A DNA stretch of 64,000 nt from Nageia nagi (lineage: Eukaryota > Pinophyta), in the NCBI GenBank assembly GCA_050084985.1, contig JBITNC010000002.1:33790001-33854000 (forward strand), written 5' to 3'. Below the pieces are notes generated by a model. It saw nothing but the letters and a program-made list of their open reading frames with translations, searched no databases and was not told where the DNA came from. The translations under genes and the position numbers were made by a program. Below are positions 36,470 to 48,954 of this stretch, piece by piece. Numbering within the stretch: position 1 is the first letter of the stretch; each line of letters begins with the position of its first letter.

Positions 36470-36790
36470 TCTAGTTCTTCTGGGACCCGTTGATTTTAGC
36501 CAAAATTTGTGACATCATCCTTCAAAATCTCAAAGCACTATTGATGATCTAGTTCTTTTGAAACTTGTTGATTTTAGCTAAAATTTATGATATCATCCTT
36601 CAAAATCCTTGAGCAATATTGATGATCTGGTTCTTCCAAGACCCATTGATTTTAGTCAAAATTTATGATGTTATCCTTTGAAATCATTGAACTCTACTGA
36701 TGTTCTGGGATCTATTGATTTCCATCAAAAATTATGACATCATCTTTTGAAATCACTGAGCACTATTGATATTCTTCAAAAATAAAACTT
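36470..36790 (-). repeat. Tandem repeats in the 3' LTR of C
   Basis: Four units of roughly 70-80 bp with GATGATCTAGTTCTTC, GATTTTAGCCAAAATTT and cores TGACATCA, TGATATCA, TGATGTTA and TGACATCA. Confidence 0.8.
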
Positions 36791-37299
36791 TGAATATGTA
36801 CAAGTTTTGGACATATGTGCCAATAATTCCTAAAGACTCTAAGGTAATAAATGTGACTTTGGAAACTTTTATATTCATAACTTCTTAAGTATACTTGGAG
36901 AAGATGACATGATTCATAGGGATTCTTAACTCTTAGTTACTAAAGTATAAAAGAACACAAAATTTACACAAGGCTTATTGACATAACTCCTGGGTAACCT
37001 TATTTACATAATTCCTATGTACTAAAGGATGACAAAACTCCCAGATGAATTTATTTATTAAAAATGACTATCAAGAGTCTAAGAAAAAGCAATGAGAATA
37101 GGAGAAGAATTTCTACAAAGATCTTACAAGTCATGAAGGCTCTAAAAGAATAGTGTTTTCCCCCAAATACTCTTATTTACATAGCTCTCAGGTACTAAAG
37201 AATGAAATAATAAATAATGAAGAATAGTAAAATTACCCAAATTTTAAGAGTTATTATAAGAGAATACAATATTTTGGTAGCTCCTAAGGGTCTTTGCCT

Positions 37300-40200
37300 A
37301 CTGGAGAAAAGAACTCATCAATTACTACTCCCATTAGCTTGCCCAGAAGTGGACCCAATTGCAGTTTCAATTGCTACCATCATGTCTAGAGGGAGGAATT
37401 CCTACATCCTCTTATTTAGTTCACTCAATTCTTTGTAATTAAGTTGTGAGAGGATGAGTGATACCTTATATTCTTAGTATCAACTCTGAAGGCTTCCAAG
37501 ACACTATTTAGCTTTCCAACATATAAATTTTTTACAATGGCTTCATGAGCTAACTCATTTATTTGCTATAGATTTGAGATCTGTGTCTCAGAAAAAGATT
37601 GCTCCAAAAATTGAATGGTATTGGCTACCTAATTGGTAGCACTACCTTGTACATTCTGCTCTTCCCATATTTTGAAAGCTTTTATTTCAACTAAAGAATT
37701 AAAAAATTTATTAACAAATCCTAACTCTATTATGAGCTGATATTTATTTATGTCCATGTTAAATGCTAAGCTTTCAAGATCACAAATTTCTTGGATTTTT
37801 TTTTGATATGGCTGTTTAGGCTTGAAAGAGACTATGGAGAACTCCTTTTCAATCACTATACTTAAATGGACTTGCATCCTTTCCAAAACCTTTATAGGTA
37901 TATTCAAAGCTAGCTTATGAAGAGCACTTTGAGCATGGAATTCTTTAATGGCCTATATACCTTCCTCCTTGAGTAGATATAAGTGAGATAATGTTATCAT
38001 TCTATCACCAACGTTTTCTATCAAGGATATTATGAAATTATTCATCAAAAATAATAGTTTTTCATTATCTTCTGATAAAAATTTATTCATTTTACTAATT
38101 GTTTGCATTTCAAACTCAATTTATTTTATTTTTGGAGCATCCACAACTACAGCCTAAGCTTTGAATTCTTCTATTACTTAGTTCCTAATGTCTAGCTCAT
38201 CTTTTGATGTCACCATGCTCTTATAAAATTCTATTTTTTACTTTTCAAGATTGATAATTAAATCTTTATTCTTATTTTGCAACCTAGCTATTATCTTATA
38301 CTTAAGGGAGCAGTTCTTCTTATATTGATCAATCTTTTTATTCAATTTTTCTATTTTAGTCTCCATCAATTGAAGACTCTTTCTAGTAACCATTGAAGTG
38401 TTCACCAAAAACTTGGACTGATCACACTCTACATATTTACATTTATTATAACCATGGGAGTCAGCTCTAAATTCCCTTCTTTGAAAGGCATCTGAGTGAT
38501 TTTTGCATCTCCCATTTTTGTGAATTTGCTCAAAATTCTCGATTATTGCTTAGGGAGCATAGGAGATTTATTTACAAAATTTGCCCAATCAATAGGCTCT
38601 ATAATTTGTGTAGAAAAAATAAATTTTGTTTTCTCTTACGAGGCAATAGGGATAAAAGAATGAGTGGGAACAATTTCTCCTATAATAGGTGTCTTAGCTT
38701 GCTAAATTGGTTGGGATTATTGGGGAGGAGTTAACTGCTAGACTTCTAGTTCAGGTTTGGCTTCTTCTATTACCTCACCTTTTTCCTCAAGCTTATCCAT
38801 TGGGCTAGAGTATTTATTTTTGCATTCATCATCATCATCATCTCCCTCATCTCTTTATCCTTCTCCAAGTGCCCCTGTTACTATCTTTCCAACCTTAGGT
38901 ATACTTTTCTCCCTTTGTTGAATTTGGCTCTGTTCCTCTATTAGGGTTTCTTATTATTGTTGTTATTGGGCTTGTTATGCACCATTAGCTTCAGTATCTT
39001 ATGGCTCTTTAAATTCTTTAGGATCAATTTTTTTTTCTTCTTATATAACCACCCTTGGAAGTTCTTCCACTACCTCTAAAGGTGAAGGTACAATCATTTG
39101 TGACTATGACCTTGCTATGGCTGATTGAGACTTTTTTATGGGCCTTTGCTCCTTATCTAATGTCTACTCTCTTTGAGCAAGAGTTTGAATTTTTCTTTTC
39201 TTCTTGGGAGAAGGTTCCCAAGAAGAAGTGGTGGTGTCCAAAGGATATTCTTGTCCCTTCTTTGGGACTCCAACCATGGTAGATGCTTGCTCCACTCACT
39301 ATGTATTCTCCTCTATAGCAAGTTTCCCATGAAAATGAGGAAAAGGCTATTGCAAATCTACAAAAGGATTTTTAGAATACTCTACCTCCTAATATTTATC
39401 ATATTTGAATTTTTCAAATAATTTACCTTCAATGTGGTGAATTTTTATGGTTATTCAAATTTAAATTTTGTGAAATAATGAATTTTATTGGGACCCTGAC
39501 CAAGATATGCTAATTGGGTGATGACCTCTAGGTTGAGGACAAAATCTTATCTCTTATTCTCCCAGTTTCTATACTTTTTTATTCCTTTAAGAGCCATCTA
39601 GACTTTATTTAAAGGTACAAATTCTCAATCTAAGTATAATTCTACCTCTTGCTCCATTTTATTAACAAAATACTCAATATGGGGCCTACTATCATGGATG
39701 AATTCTGGATGTTTCTTTCTAGTCCTTATTAACTGAGTCATTTTCCCTGATGGGTCATACATCCATGCAGTTCTCACCTTATTTAATTTGAAATTTTGTA
39801 TAATGAATTAGGTAATACTTTCTATACATCCTATCTCTAATAGAGTGAAATTTTCTAAAGATGCCAATATATTTACAATAGACTTGAAATTTCCCTCAAC
39901 CCCATATTTACTTTCTATAGCACAAATATACCTACCCATTTCTATTGAATAAAATTGAGGGATAATATACTTGGGAAAAAAGAAGGGTTTTTCAAAATAC
40001 CCATACCTTATTATTATGGTGTGGTCTCTTAAGAAGTACCAATCATCAATTTTATTCCTGCCTTGTAGCTCCCTCATTATGCTCTTATGTAGCCTACTAG
40101 GAGCTTTTTAGTTAAAATTTTCACCACAATTCCATAGAATTTATCCATAAACTCATAGTAAGATCCATGCAACTTGGTCAAAACTAGCACCATTAGGTCA

Positions 40201-41127
40201 ATTGGCACTATCATAGCACTAGAACTAGTTGGCTCAATTGGGAGCCCTACCTTTATAAGTTTGTCCAAATTTTGATGGACAAAAAGCCACTAGAGATAGG
40301 AATAATGTCTGAAATCTAATTTTTCTATTTTGAATAGACATCTCTTGATTTCTCTAGTTATGAAAGCTAAGAAATCATAGTAGACATGGGCTTCTAAGAT
40401 ATTATACGCCATATGCACCATGGCTTCATCTGTTTCTATTTGGGTCTTCTTTTCCAAAATGACTATGAGTGCTTGCAGCACTTCTCTATCTTTTTTCCTT
40501 TAAAAAAGAGCTATTTGGTAGCTCACCAATAGTTTTGCCTTTTTGCTATCTTGGTATCTCCCATTGATCTAGCTTAGCATCTCATCTTGATTGATGTAGT
40601 AATCAATTTTTTCCTTTTTCAAATCAATCTATTTTTTGAGATTAAATGTCCAGTATATTGGAATAGCAAATGCTTGGATAATAGAGTCAAAAGAGTAATC
40701 TAGCACTATTTCAAACACTGGCTTAGTAGTGTCCCCCTCTTCAATGCTCTTGAACATACCAATTTGGTACCCCTTTTGATGATGCCTATGTGCAAGAGAG
40801 TACAAGAGCTCAGGGTAGGTGAAAGACTCATAGGGCACATAATATGCCAAACCTTGATTAATCATAACATCCCTTCTTGAATAAGGGATTTTTTTTTTCG
40901 TTCACCTCAAGTGTACTAAGCCTCAAAAGAATACAGCTAGGGTTGACTCTCCATGTATCCATATGATTGATTAGTCCCATCTCAGTCCAGTTCATTCCTA
41001 GAGCATTCTCTAGATATTCTTCTTATAGAGAGAGTAGGTTAGTGTCAATTTGTTCCACTTCAATTGCAGAATATGACTGAGAGGCTACCATAATATTATC
41101 ACCTTTCTTTAAACCTCTATTAATCAT
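37300..41127 (-). pseudogene. Extra ~1,250-codon reading frame downstream of integrase, element C; function unknown
   Basis: The ATG at 41127 (MINRGLKKGDNIM) corresponds to the start in B. Then EEYLENALGMNWTEMGLIN, INQGLAYYVPYESFTYPELL, LAHRHHQKGYQIGMF, ETDEAMVHMAYNILEAHVYY, SYYEFMDKFYGIVVKILT, RELQGRNKIDDWYFLRDHT, YIIPQFYSIEMGRYICAIES, and at the end LAFNMDINKYQLIIELGFVN and FKIWEEQNVQGSA. The parallel with B over ~3.8 kb is strong. No enzyme or membrane motif recognised. This is a family-wide gene, not a chance insertion in one copy. Confidence 0.8.
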
Positions 41128-41576
41128 TAAAAATTGATTAGTAACTTCTCTTTTTCTCAGTACAACTTAGCTCTGAAATCTCTTAGCTTTGACTGCTCAA
41201 AAAAACTTGAGTGCTCAAAATTTGTTAAGTGACGAACTATAGAGCATGGGAGGAGTTTTATTTGTCCAAGGTTGACAAGATTTTTATTAATGGTAATTAG
41301 TTTTTAAGGATCTCAAGACCCATGCATTGTATGGATTGAGCTGACACAAGTTGGATTAATAAATTCAAAGCACACCAAACTTAATGTGTAGTATCTATAT
41401 GATGGTTCATGAAATCTGAGAAAATATTTCCTTAAATGCTATTTAATTCAGTGATAGTTGGGCAATCATGTCAGCATTAATTTTTGACTACTAGGTAGCA
41501 TGTTAACATAACTCTTGATAATACTGAATTAAATTTGATCATTAAAAACTATTTACATTTTCAAAAATTATGTAAT

Positions 41577-41604
41577 TATATATATATATATATAATATAT
41601 ATAT
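41577..41604. repeat. (TA)n microsatellite in element C
   Basis: A TA run of about 28 bases in the spacer between integrase and the extra frame. It is absent from the matching spacer of B, so it arose after the copies separated. Confidence 0.9.
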
Positions 41605-41659
41605 TTGAATCAAATATTTACAATATTTACATTATACAATGCTTATAGGGAATGCAAAT

Positions 41660-42962
41660 TTACCTCATCACTCGGTAATGTTTTAAGTAGATCCTGTTGA
41701 TGGGAATAGGTAATTCTCAGGACTTGGTAACATCTTGTAACTTGAACACATTATTTTACATGGCCTAGGTAATGATGTAGGGCCCACTCCAAAGAGAGTC
41801 AAATTTTTGATGTCTTTCGGGTCTTACTCTTTCCTCATTCCATTTGAGGACAATATCACCCAATTCAAACTTCACCTGAGAAGACTTTTTCTTATCAAAC
41901 CACCTATTGACGATGTGTTGGCAATGCTAGAATGACTTATTTGCTTTGTTGTGATCTTTCTCCAATTTCAAGAGCTAATTATATCTGGAGTGTAATGGCT
42001 CAAAGTCATAGTCTTTCATTTTTTGTAAGATTTTTAAAGTTGGTAACTCAATGTGTACTGGCAACACTAGTCTTTTGCCATATACCAAGCATATGGGGAT
42101 GTCTTTATTGTTAATTTTATACTAATTTTATTAGCCCATAATGCATAGTCCAACTATGTATGCCACTATTTGGGATTCCCTTCAATTGTTCTTTTGATGA
42201 TTTGAGTTAGGTTTTTGTTAGTTGATTCAGTTAATCCATTACCCTATGGGTAATAGTTTGAAGAGAATAACTAGTAGATTCCATATTGAGCTACAAAGTT
42301 TGATAGATTACCTCCAATAAATGTCAAACCATTGTCTAACACTATAGTTTATGGGATTCTAAAGTAGATGATAATTCTTTTAATCATTTCCATTACTGCT
42401 TCTTGATCTACATTTTTGCATGGCATCACCTCTGACCATCTAGTGAAGTAGTCTTTTGTAGTTAAAATAAATTTATGGCCTACTAAGGAATTAGGGTTTA
42501 TGACACCAATAAAGTTTATACCGCACTATTTAAAAGGCTCTTTGACTATCACAAGTTTGAGAGGCATGGTAGCTTATCTTCTTTTTTCCCATAAATTTAT
42601 TGTATTTATCACATTCTCATGCAATCTTAAATGAATCCTAAAATATAGTGGGCCAGTAGTATCTAGCTTGTAACACTTTTGCTACTATAGTTGGTCCAAT
42701 ATAATGCCTACCAAAGAATCTATAATGAAATTCATGCAATATGCTTTGAGATTAATCTTCAATCATGTACTGGAAAGGGTTTGATCAAAATTTTTTTTAT
42801 ACAAGCGATCATTTATCATGACAAATTTAAGGGCATGCAACCTGAATCTCCTTTTTTGGAATCTATCTAGAGCTTTAAGACACTTACCCATTTGAAAATA
42901 TACAATAATTTGCTTGATCCAATCATTTTCCTAATTAAGTTACTACTTTTTTTCCACTAGAG
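41660..42962 (-). pseudogene. Integrase of element C
   Basis: On the minus strand from 42962: ENDWIKQIIVYFQMGKC, RFQKRRFRLHALKF, the H-H region, then INFIGVINPNSLVGHKF (first catalytic Asp changed to Asn), RWSEVMPCKNVDQEAVMEMI, a second-Asp region V-L-D-N-G-L-T-F-I, and the PINRIYLKHYRVM end near 41690. The catalytic Asp of D-N-G is kept here, unlike B. Many stops. Confidence 0.85.
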
Positions 42963-43366
42963 TGTTAGGATCTCACATCCTAACATTTTAGTGTTAGTAT
43001 TAGTATTTTATTAAATTGTTAGCCTATTTTGTAATATTATGATTGTAAGGGTAGGGCTCGATTTTGCATTACTATTAGGGTTAGGGTTAGTTAATTATAA
43101 ATAGATAGAAATGCATGGAGAAAGACATCTTGAACATTATTTTCTACTTTTGGAGTTGTAAAAAGGTAGCTCCCTTAAAGTAGCCTATGATTTTGTTACT
43201 ATTTAGTAAAATCCTATCTTTATCTATTTATTGATGTTATTTTATATTCTATTTACTAGCGCATGCTCTATTATTTGCAATAGATAGTTGTCATTTTTCT
43301 ATTTCAATTCCATATTCATTTTATTTCTATAATATTTCCCTTTTTTATACTTGTAGCATCATAACA
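42963..43366 (+). mobile_element. 5' LTR of element D
   Basis: 404 bp, TGTTAGGATC to CATCATAACA. Contains a TATA box at 43096 and a TTAGGGTTAGGGTTAG stretch near 43076 that is only partly kept in the other LTR. Confidence 0.95.
43096..43103 (+). promoter_or_regulatory. TATA box of D 5' LTR
   Basis: TATAAATA in AATTATAAATAGATAGAA, conserved at 48679-48686 in the 3' LTR. Confidence 0.65.
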
Positions 43367-43368
43367 TC

Positions 43369-43380
43369 TGGTATCAAAGC
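43369..43380 (+). other. Primer-binding site of element D
   Basis: TGGTATCAAAGC lies two bases after the LTR end. It differs at one base from TGGTATCAGAGC, the complement of the 3' end of plant initiator tRNA-Met. Confidence 0.85.
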
Positions 43381-44200
43381 TCTTTCAAGGGCCATTTTGC
43401 TATAGGAAAATAAAAAAAAAAAGATTTTTTTTTCCTTAGAGGTCTAAGCTAGAAACCCTATATCGAGGGTTTTAAAATATCTAGGAGGATCTATCATTTT
43501 TGGCTAAGCACAATTGCCCATAAAGTTATGTGTGAAGTGAGGTGCAAAAAACTCTACACCAATACCCAGGCCTCAAATAGAGCCCTACATAGAATTGGAT
43601 TCCATGAACCTAAAAGTATATCGAAAACTATCTACGCTATAAACTAAAACTAGGTAGAAATCTGTGTCGATCATCTATAAATTGTAGTGCAATAGCAAGT
43701 GCCATTGGAAAGTTACTTATCATAGAAGCCATCTCTGCAACCTCTTTTCTTGTAAAAGTTGGATAGGAGGGGTGTTTAGACAGGCCTACAGAGCAGATAA
43801 TCCTTATTTTAGAATCATTCCTTTACATAAAAAACCTTGATTTGAGAAGCAGAATGTATGAGATGCAATTTTTTAGAGCTACCAAAAATAGCAGTTCAAA
43901 GGTAGCAAAAACTTCAAAGCCAAATAATTGAAAATCTGGATCGTTTGAGCAGTTTTTAACAAAACTAGATAGACCCATAGGTATAAAAAAAAAGAGTTTG
44001 AGGGTCTAAAAATCATCATCGAGAGACCTAGCCCATTGTGATCATCTTTTTGAGCTAATCATTTTGATATATTACACCCATACACTTTTTTGGGCACTTC
44101 TAAAAATAGCAATTTTTTTAAAAAATAGCTTTAGAAATAGCAATTTCCAGAAGTGGCACTTGAAACAAGATCCTAAATAGTAGTACAAACTGATCCTACC
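43381..44200 (+). other. Untranslated leader of element D
   Basis: About 820 bp between the primer site and the first gag ATG. No frame or motif recognised. Confidence 0.5.
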
Positions 44201-45130
44201 ATGATGACCTTTCAAACTATGATCCAACAAATGGTAGATACACTTAGTAGTACATTCATGGTAGAAATACAACAAATACAAACAAAAATATAGACCCTTA
44301 ATAGTAAATATGATAGTGTTCAACTAAGTCTTAGTCATACCAACAATGCATCTAGTTCACAACAATCAAGGTAGTTAGGAAATCAATAAGGGTATCATCA
44401 TAATTTTCAGATCCAACAAGGTGGTTTCATTCTTCCATGCACAACCAAATTAGATTTTTCCCGATTTGATGGAGATAATCCCACTAGTTGGATTTATAAG
44501 GTTAGATAGTATTTCACATTGAACTAAATCCTAGAGGATTTGAAGGTGCCCATGGCATCTTTTCATTTGGACCGTGAGGCTCTCCAATGGCACTAGTGGT
44601 ACTCAAAGATGCATCTTGCTCCATCATGGGATGAATTCACTCAAAAATTATTGATCCATTTTGATCCTAGTGACTATGAAGATTTCACAGAGGCATTGAC
44701 CAAGCTACATCAAACTACCACAGTTAAAGAATACCAAAATCAACTTGAGAAATTGACAAATCACATAAAGGGTTTAGACGATGCATTTTTTACAAGTTAT
44801 TTTATCAATGGCTTAAAGGAAGAAATTAAACTAGAGGTCAAAATGTTTAATCCCAAAACTATGATGGATGCTATTGCCTTGGAAAAACTCATTGAAGATA
44901 AAGCCAATGCTCATCAAAGAAATGCAATACCTCCATTCACCAAAACACATAATATTTCCCATTCCTCTAATAATACAAGTGCCCCACCACCAAATCACAT
45001 AATGTAAACTAAGAAGTTAACATGGAGGAAATGGAAGAACATCGAAAGAAGAGCTTGTGCTATAATTGTGATGAGAAATTTGTTCATGGTCATTATTGTA
45101 CACAATAAAAGTTATATTTGCTTGATGTTG
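44201..45130 (+). pseudogene. gag of element D with CCHC knuckle
   Basis: The ATG at 44201 is in frame with the long stop-free stretch 44609-45004. Sequence: KLDFSRFDGDNPTSWIYKV, SWDEFTQKLLIHFDPSDYED, EYQNQLEKLTNHIKGLDD, YFINGLKEEIKLEVKMFNP, then after a stop and frameshift the zinc knuckle LCYNCDEKFVHGHYC (C-x2-C-x4..-H-x4-C type). This is standard for chromovirus gag, which packages the RNA. Stops break the N-terminal third. Confidence 0.88.
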
Positions 45131-45229
45131 ATGCTTCTAAGGAGGAATATGAGAGTGCAACTAAAGAATCTAAAGAAGCTATGCATTGGCAAGAATTACC
45201 ACCCCTTAAACTATGAAGATTAAAAGGTT

Positions 45230-45720
45230 TTTTAAAAAGCACTCTCTCATAATATTGTTGGATTCAGGAAGTACTCATAATTTTATTAATCCATGAGTGG
45301 CTAAAGTTGCTAATTGTTACATACATATTACAAATAATTTTGATGTTATGATTAGTAATAGATAAAAAATAGCATGTAAAGGCACATGTCACAATGTCAA
45401 ACTGAGCATGGACCACTATACTTTGAAAAGTGACATGTATGCTTTACCATTTGGGAGATGTGATATAGTTTTGGGGGTACAATGGTTGAGGACTTTGGGC
45501 ATCATATAGTGGAATTTTATAGAGCTATATATGACCTTCAAAATAGATGAACAAGAGCACACTCTTAGGGGATTACAGGGTGGATCTATATAAATTGTGA
45601 GATCATATCGCATGGAAAAGATCCTACAAAAAATTGGAAAGGGAATGCTAGCACAGTTACATTCCTTATCAATCACCAAATCTAAAATCATAGAGCCTAA
45701 GGATCTATAGCCCATCTTAA
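45230..45720 (+). pseudogene. Protease region of element D
   Basis: ILLDSGSTHNFINP keeps an aspartic protease D-S-G triad (near 45255). Further on MYALPFGRCDIVLGVQWLRT is the usual flap-to-end region ahead of the RT. Stops lie between. Confidence 0.82.
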
Positions 45721-45779
45721 ATAAGTATTCAAGTACCTTTGAGGAAACTATGGGCTTACCACTCTAGTGATCACATGAT

Positions 45780-46500
45780 CATGCTATCTAGTTGCTGCTA
45801 GAAAGTCACCCACTAAACATTCATCCTTATCGGTATCCTTGCCTATAGAAAAATGAAATTGAAAAATTGGTTAAGGAATTGTTGGATGTAGGAGTAATCT
45901 GACCTAGCATAAGCCCATATTGTTCTCTAATTATATTGGTATGTAAGAAAGATGGTTAATGGCATATGTGTGTGGATTTCAGGGCCCTCAACAAAATTAC
46001 AATCAAGGACAAATTTCCCATCCCAATCATTGATGAATTGTTGTAAGAACTACATGGGTAAGATCTTTTTCTAAGTTGGACCTGCGATTTGGGTATCACC
46101 AAATTTGTCTCAAGGAGGAGGATATACCAAAAATTGCATTTTGCACCCATGAGGGCCATTATGAGTTCTTAGTCATGCCTTTTGGCCTAATAAATGCTCC
46201 ATCTACATTTCAAAGTTTAATGAATCAGGTGTTTCATCCATTCCTTAGGAAGTTCATTTTAGTTTTCTTTGATGATATATTGATCTACAGTAAGACATGG
46301 AAAGAACATGTAGCACATGTTGACCAAACCCTACAAATATTGAAGGAACACCAACTATATGTAAAAAAATCAAAAATGCTCATTTGGTAAGAGGGAAATT
46401 GACTACTTAGGTCATGTTATATCTAAAGAGGAAGTTAAGGTGGATCCACAAAAGATTAATAACATGCAATACTAGTATATTCCTAAACCTTTGAAAAGTA
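45780..46500 (+). pseudogene. Reverse transcriptase of element D
   Basis: Starts at the HPLNIHPYRYP region, then [74 protein letters not shown], and [20 protein letters not shown] with the F-x-DD catalytic pair (near 46270). The sequence is well preserved between 46076 and 46390 and broken elsewhere. Confidence 0.92.
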
Positions 46501-47070
46501 TTTGAGGATTCTTAGGGTTTATAGGCTATTATCAAAAATTTGTGAAGGTTTATGGCAAGATTATAGCACCTCTAACCATGTTGTTGAAAAAGAATACTTT
46601 TCAATGGTCCCCTCAAGCTAAGGTAGCTTTCCTTAAGTTCAAGGTGGCGATGTGTACCACCTTAGTATTAGTGATGCTAGACTTTTCTAAAACCTTTGTG
46701 ATAGAAAGTGATGCTTGTGGAGTAGGAATTAGGGTAGTTTTAATGCAGGAAGGGCATCCCTTAGCATTCACTAGTAGAGCACTCTCTAAAAAAAAATAGG
46801 GCAAATCCACTTATGAAAAAGAAATGCTTGCCATTATTCATGCAGTTCAACATTAGAGACCATATCTCATTGGTCACCATTTCATCATCCTCATAGATCA
46901 TCATAGTTTAAAAGTTTTAATTGAGCAATGCATTTCTATGCTTGAGCAACAAATATGGGTGACCAAACTACTAGGGTATGATTATGAGATAGTATACTGT
47001 AAAGGTAAGAAGAATATGGTTGTTGATGCTTTGTCCAAAAAATTTGAAGATCAAGTAGCACTATAAGCTC
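46501..47070 (+). pseudogene. RNase H of element D
   Basis: Contains FVIESDACGVGIRVVLMQEG with the catalytic Asp (usual T-D-A-S), LAFTSRALSKK, STYEKEMLAIIHAVQH with the catalytic Glu, and IDHHSLKVLIEQ (usual T-D-H-x-S-L). Unlike B and C, the first Asp is kept. A few TAG stops interrupt. Confidence 0.88.
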
Positions 47071-48300
47071 TTTCATCTCCTATTCCTTAATGGTTGGATA
47101 AAGTTAAACAAGAGTGGGCAGTGGATAGTTCCACCCAAGAATTACTAAAATAGATCACTCAAGACCCTACAAGTAAATCACACCATACATGGCAAGATGA
47201 TATTTTGAGATTCAAAGGTTAAATTTTATTACTATCTCCTTCAAAATGTAAATTAGAAATACTTTCCAAATTGCATTCCACACCTACATCAGGACATGAA
47301 GGATTTTTGAAAACATATAAGTGAGTGGCATGATCATTCTATTGGATAGGTATGAAATTGGATATCAAGCAATTTGTGGTAGCTTGTGATGTGTGTCAAA
47401 GATAAAAAATGAGATAATAGGTATTCTGGGACTCCTTCAACCTCTCCCCATACCTACCCGTACATGGCCCTATATGTAAATGGATTTCATTGAAGGCCTT
47501 CCAAGATCTCATGGTAAATTAGTTATTTTAGTGGTGGTTGATCGGTTATCTAAATATGCTCATTTTGGTTCTTTGGCTCATCCCTACAAAGTAGTGATAG
47601 TGGCATAATTATTCCTAGATACAATTTTCAAACTACATGGCATGCCAAAGATGATTTATTAGTGATTGTGATCCTACTTTTACAAGTCATTTTTAGCAAG
47701 AGCTTTTTAAACTGCAAGGTACCCAACTAAATATGAGCTCAACATATCACCCATAAACTGATGGTCAAACTAAAATTATCAACAAATGCTTGAAAACATA
47801 TTTACATTATTTTGCTTCAACACAACCTATGCATTGGGTATGATGGCTTCCCTTGGCCGAGTGGTGGTATAATACATCTTATCATTTTGCCAACAAGATG
47901 ACCCCCTATGAAGTAGTATACGATCAAGCTCCACCAACAGTCACCTCATATATTATAGGTACTAGTAAAGTTTAGGCAGTTGACTTAGCTTTAGTTACTT
48001 GGGATGATATTCTTCATTTGCTCAAGGATAAACTTTAGATAGCCCAACATCATATGAAACAATAGGCTAATTAGCAACATGTCAAAAGGGAGTTCCAAGT
48101 AGATGACATGGTCTTTCTAAGGCTGCAACCTTATTGCTAGAAATCCTTAAAAATAAAAGGCCCTCAAAAATTGAATCCAAAGTTTTATGGTCCTTACAAG
48201 GTGTTACAAAGCATTAGCCTAGCTACATACAAATTGGAGCTTCCTACTTCTTCTAAGATACACCTAGTGTTTCATGTCTCTTACCTCAAGAAAGTGGTTG
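47071..48300 (+). pseudogene. Integrase of element D
   Basis: Has the zinc-binding H-H-C-C region (KLHSTPTSGHEGFLKTYK and FVVACDVCQR), then core parts WMDFIEGLP-like (one frame), [37 protein letters not shown]-type target region, WVWWLPLAEWWYNTSYH-like, MTPYEVVYDQAPP, then REFQVDDMVFLRLQPY and LNPKFYGPYKVLQSI (GPY/F module). Many stops and frame changes. The integrase of this type inserts element DNA into the genome. Confidence 0.88.
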
Positions 48301-48339
48301 AATCAGAGGTTTGGATTCAGATACAATAACCTCAGTTGG

Positions 48340-48545
48340 CAAAGGATGGATCAATGGTAGTTGTACCTAAGGTAGTTCTAGATTAATGCTCATGATACCT
48401 TTGTAATCACTCCATCATAGAAGTCCTTATGTAGTGCTAAGGCATGGCACTAGAAGATGCAACATAGAAAATCCTTCATCAGTTACAACAATAATTTCCA
48501 CACTTCAAGCTTTGAGGACAAAGCTTCATCCCAAGAGGGGTGGCA
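48340..48545 (+). pseudogene. Chromodomain-like C-terminus and polypurine tract of element D
   Basis: After the GPY/F module, the sequence reads PKVVLD, EVLM, LEDAT, ILHQLQQ, FPHFKL, the usual end of plant chromovirus integrases (vL.R......EvLVkWkg...eeAtWE). The aromatic W positions are hit by TAG stops. The tract AAGAGGGGTGGCA (48533-48545) is directly before the 3' LTR. Confidence 0.75.
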
Positions 48546-48949
48546 TGTTAGAATTCCACATCTTAACATTTTAGTTTTAGTATTAGTATTTTATTAAATT
48601 ATGAACCTATATTATAATATTATGATTGTAAGGGCAAGGTTGGATTTTGCATTACTATTAGGGTTAGAATTAGTTTATTATAAATAGATAGAAGTGTTTG
48701 CAAAAAGACATATTGAACATTATTTTTCTCCTTTGGAGTTGTAAGGATGTAGCTCCATCAAAGCGGCCTATGATTTTATTACTATTCAATAAAATTTTAT
48801 CTTTATCTACTTATTGATGCTATTTTATGTTTTATGTACCAGTGTATGCTCTGTTATTTGCAATAGATAGTTGTCATTTTCCTATTTCAATTTCATATTC
48901 ATTTCATTTTTGCAATATTTTCTTTTTTCATACTTGTAGCATTGTAACA
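48546..48949 (+). mobile_element. 3' LTR of element D
   Basis: 404 bp, the same length as the 5' LTR, without net indels. About 59 differences by hand count (~85% identity), mostly transitions. Confidence 0.95.
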
Positions 48950-48954
48950 TAGAG

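Larger units (their letters stand above)
35330..37268 (-). mobile_element. 3' LTR of element C
   Basis: 1939 bp; plus-strand image TATTGATCGATATTATG...GAGAATACA. Contains tandem units at about 36470-36790. TATA box at 35836-35843 on the minus strand. Confidence 0.9.
42963..48949 (+). mobile_element. Chromovirus-type Ty3/gypsy element D; TSD TAGAG
   Basis: 5987 bp, flanked by TAGAG at 42958-42962 and 48950-48954, inserted in element C between its second RNase H and integrase. LTRs of 404 bp each start TGTTAG and end TAACA. The primer site matches initiator tRNA-Met. gag, protease, RT, RNase H, integrase and a chromodomain-like C-terminus follow in ordinary order. Its insertion is the youngest of the nested series, although its LTRs already differ at about 59 sites by my hand count. 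Confidence 0.95.

Noticed and set aside
43076-43092. Telomere-like TTAGGGTTAGGGTTAG in the left LTR of element D
   Set aside because: Only two to three units, inside an LTR, and partly lost in the paired LTR. It is part of the LTR sequence and not a telomeric or interstitial telomere array.
44072-46159. Minus-strand open frames in gag and RT of element D
   Set aside because: Antisense to clearly recognised gag, protease and RT segments, and without motifs.
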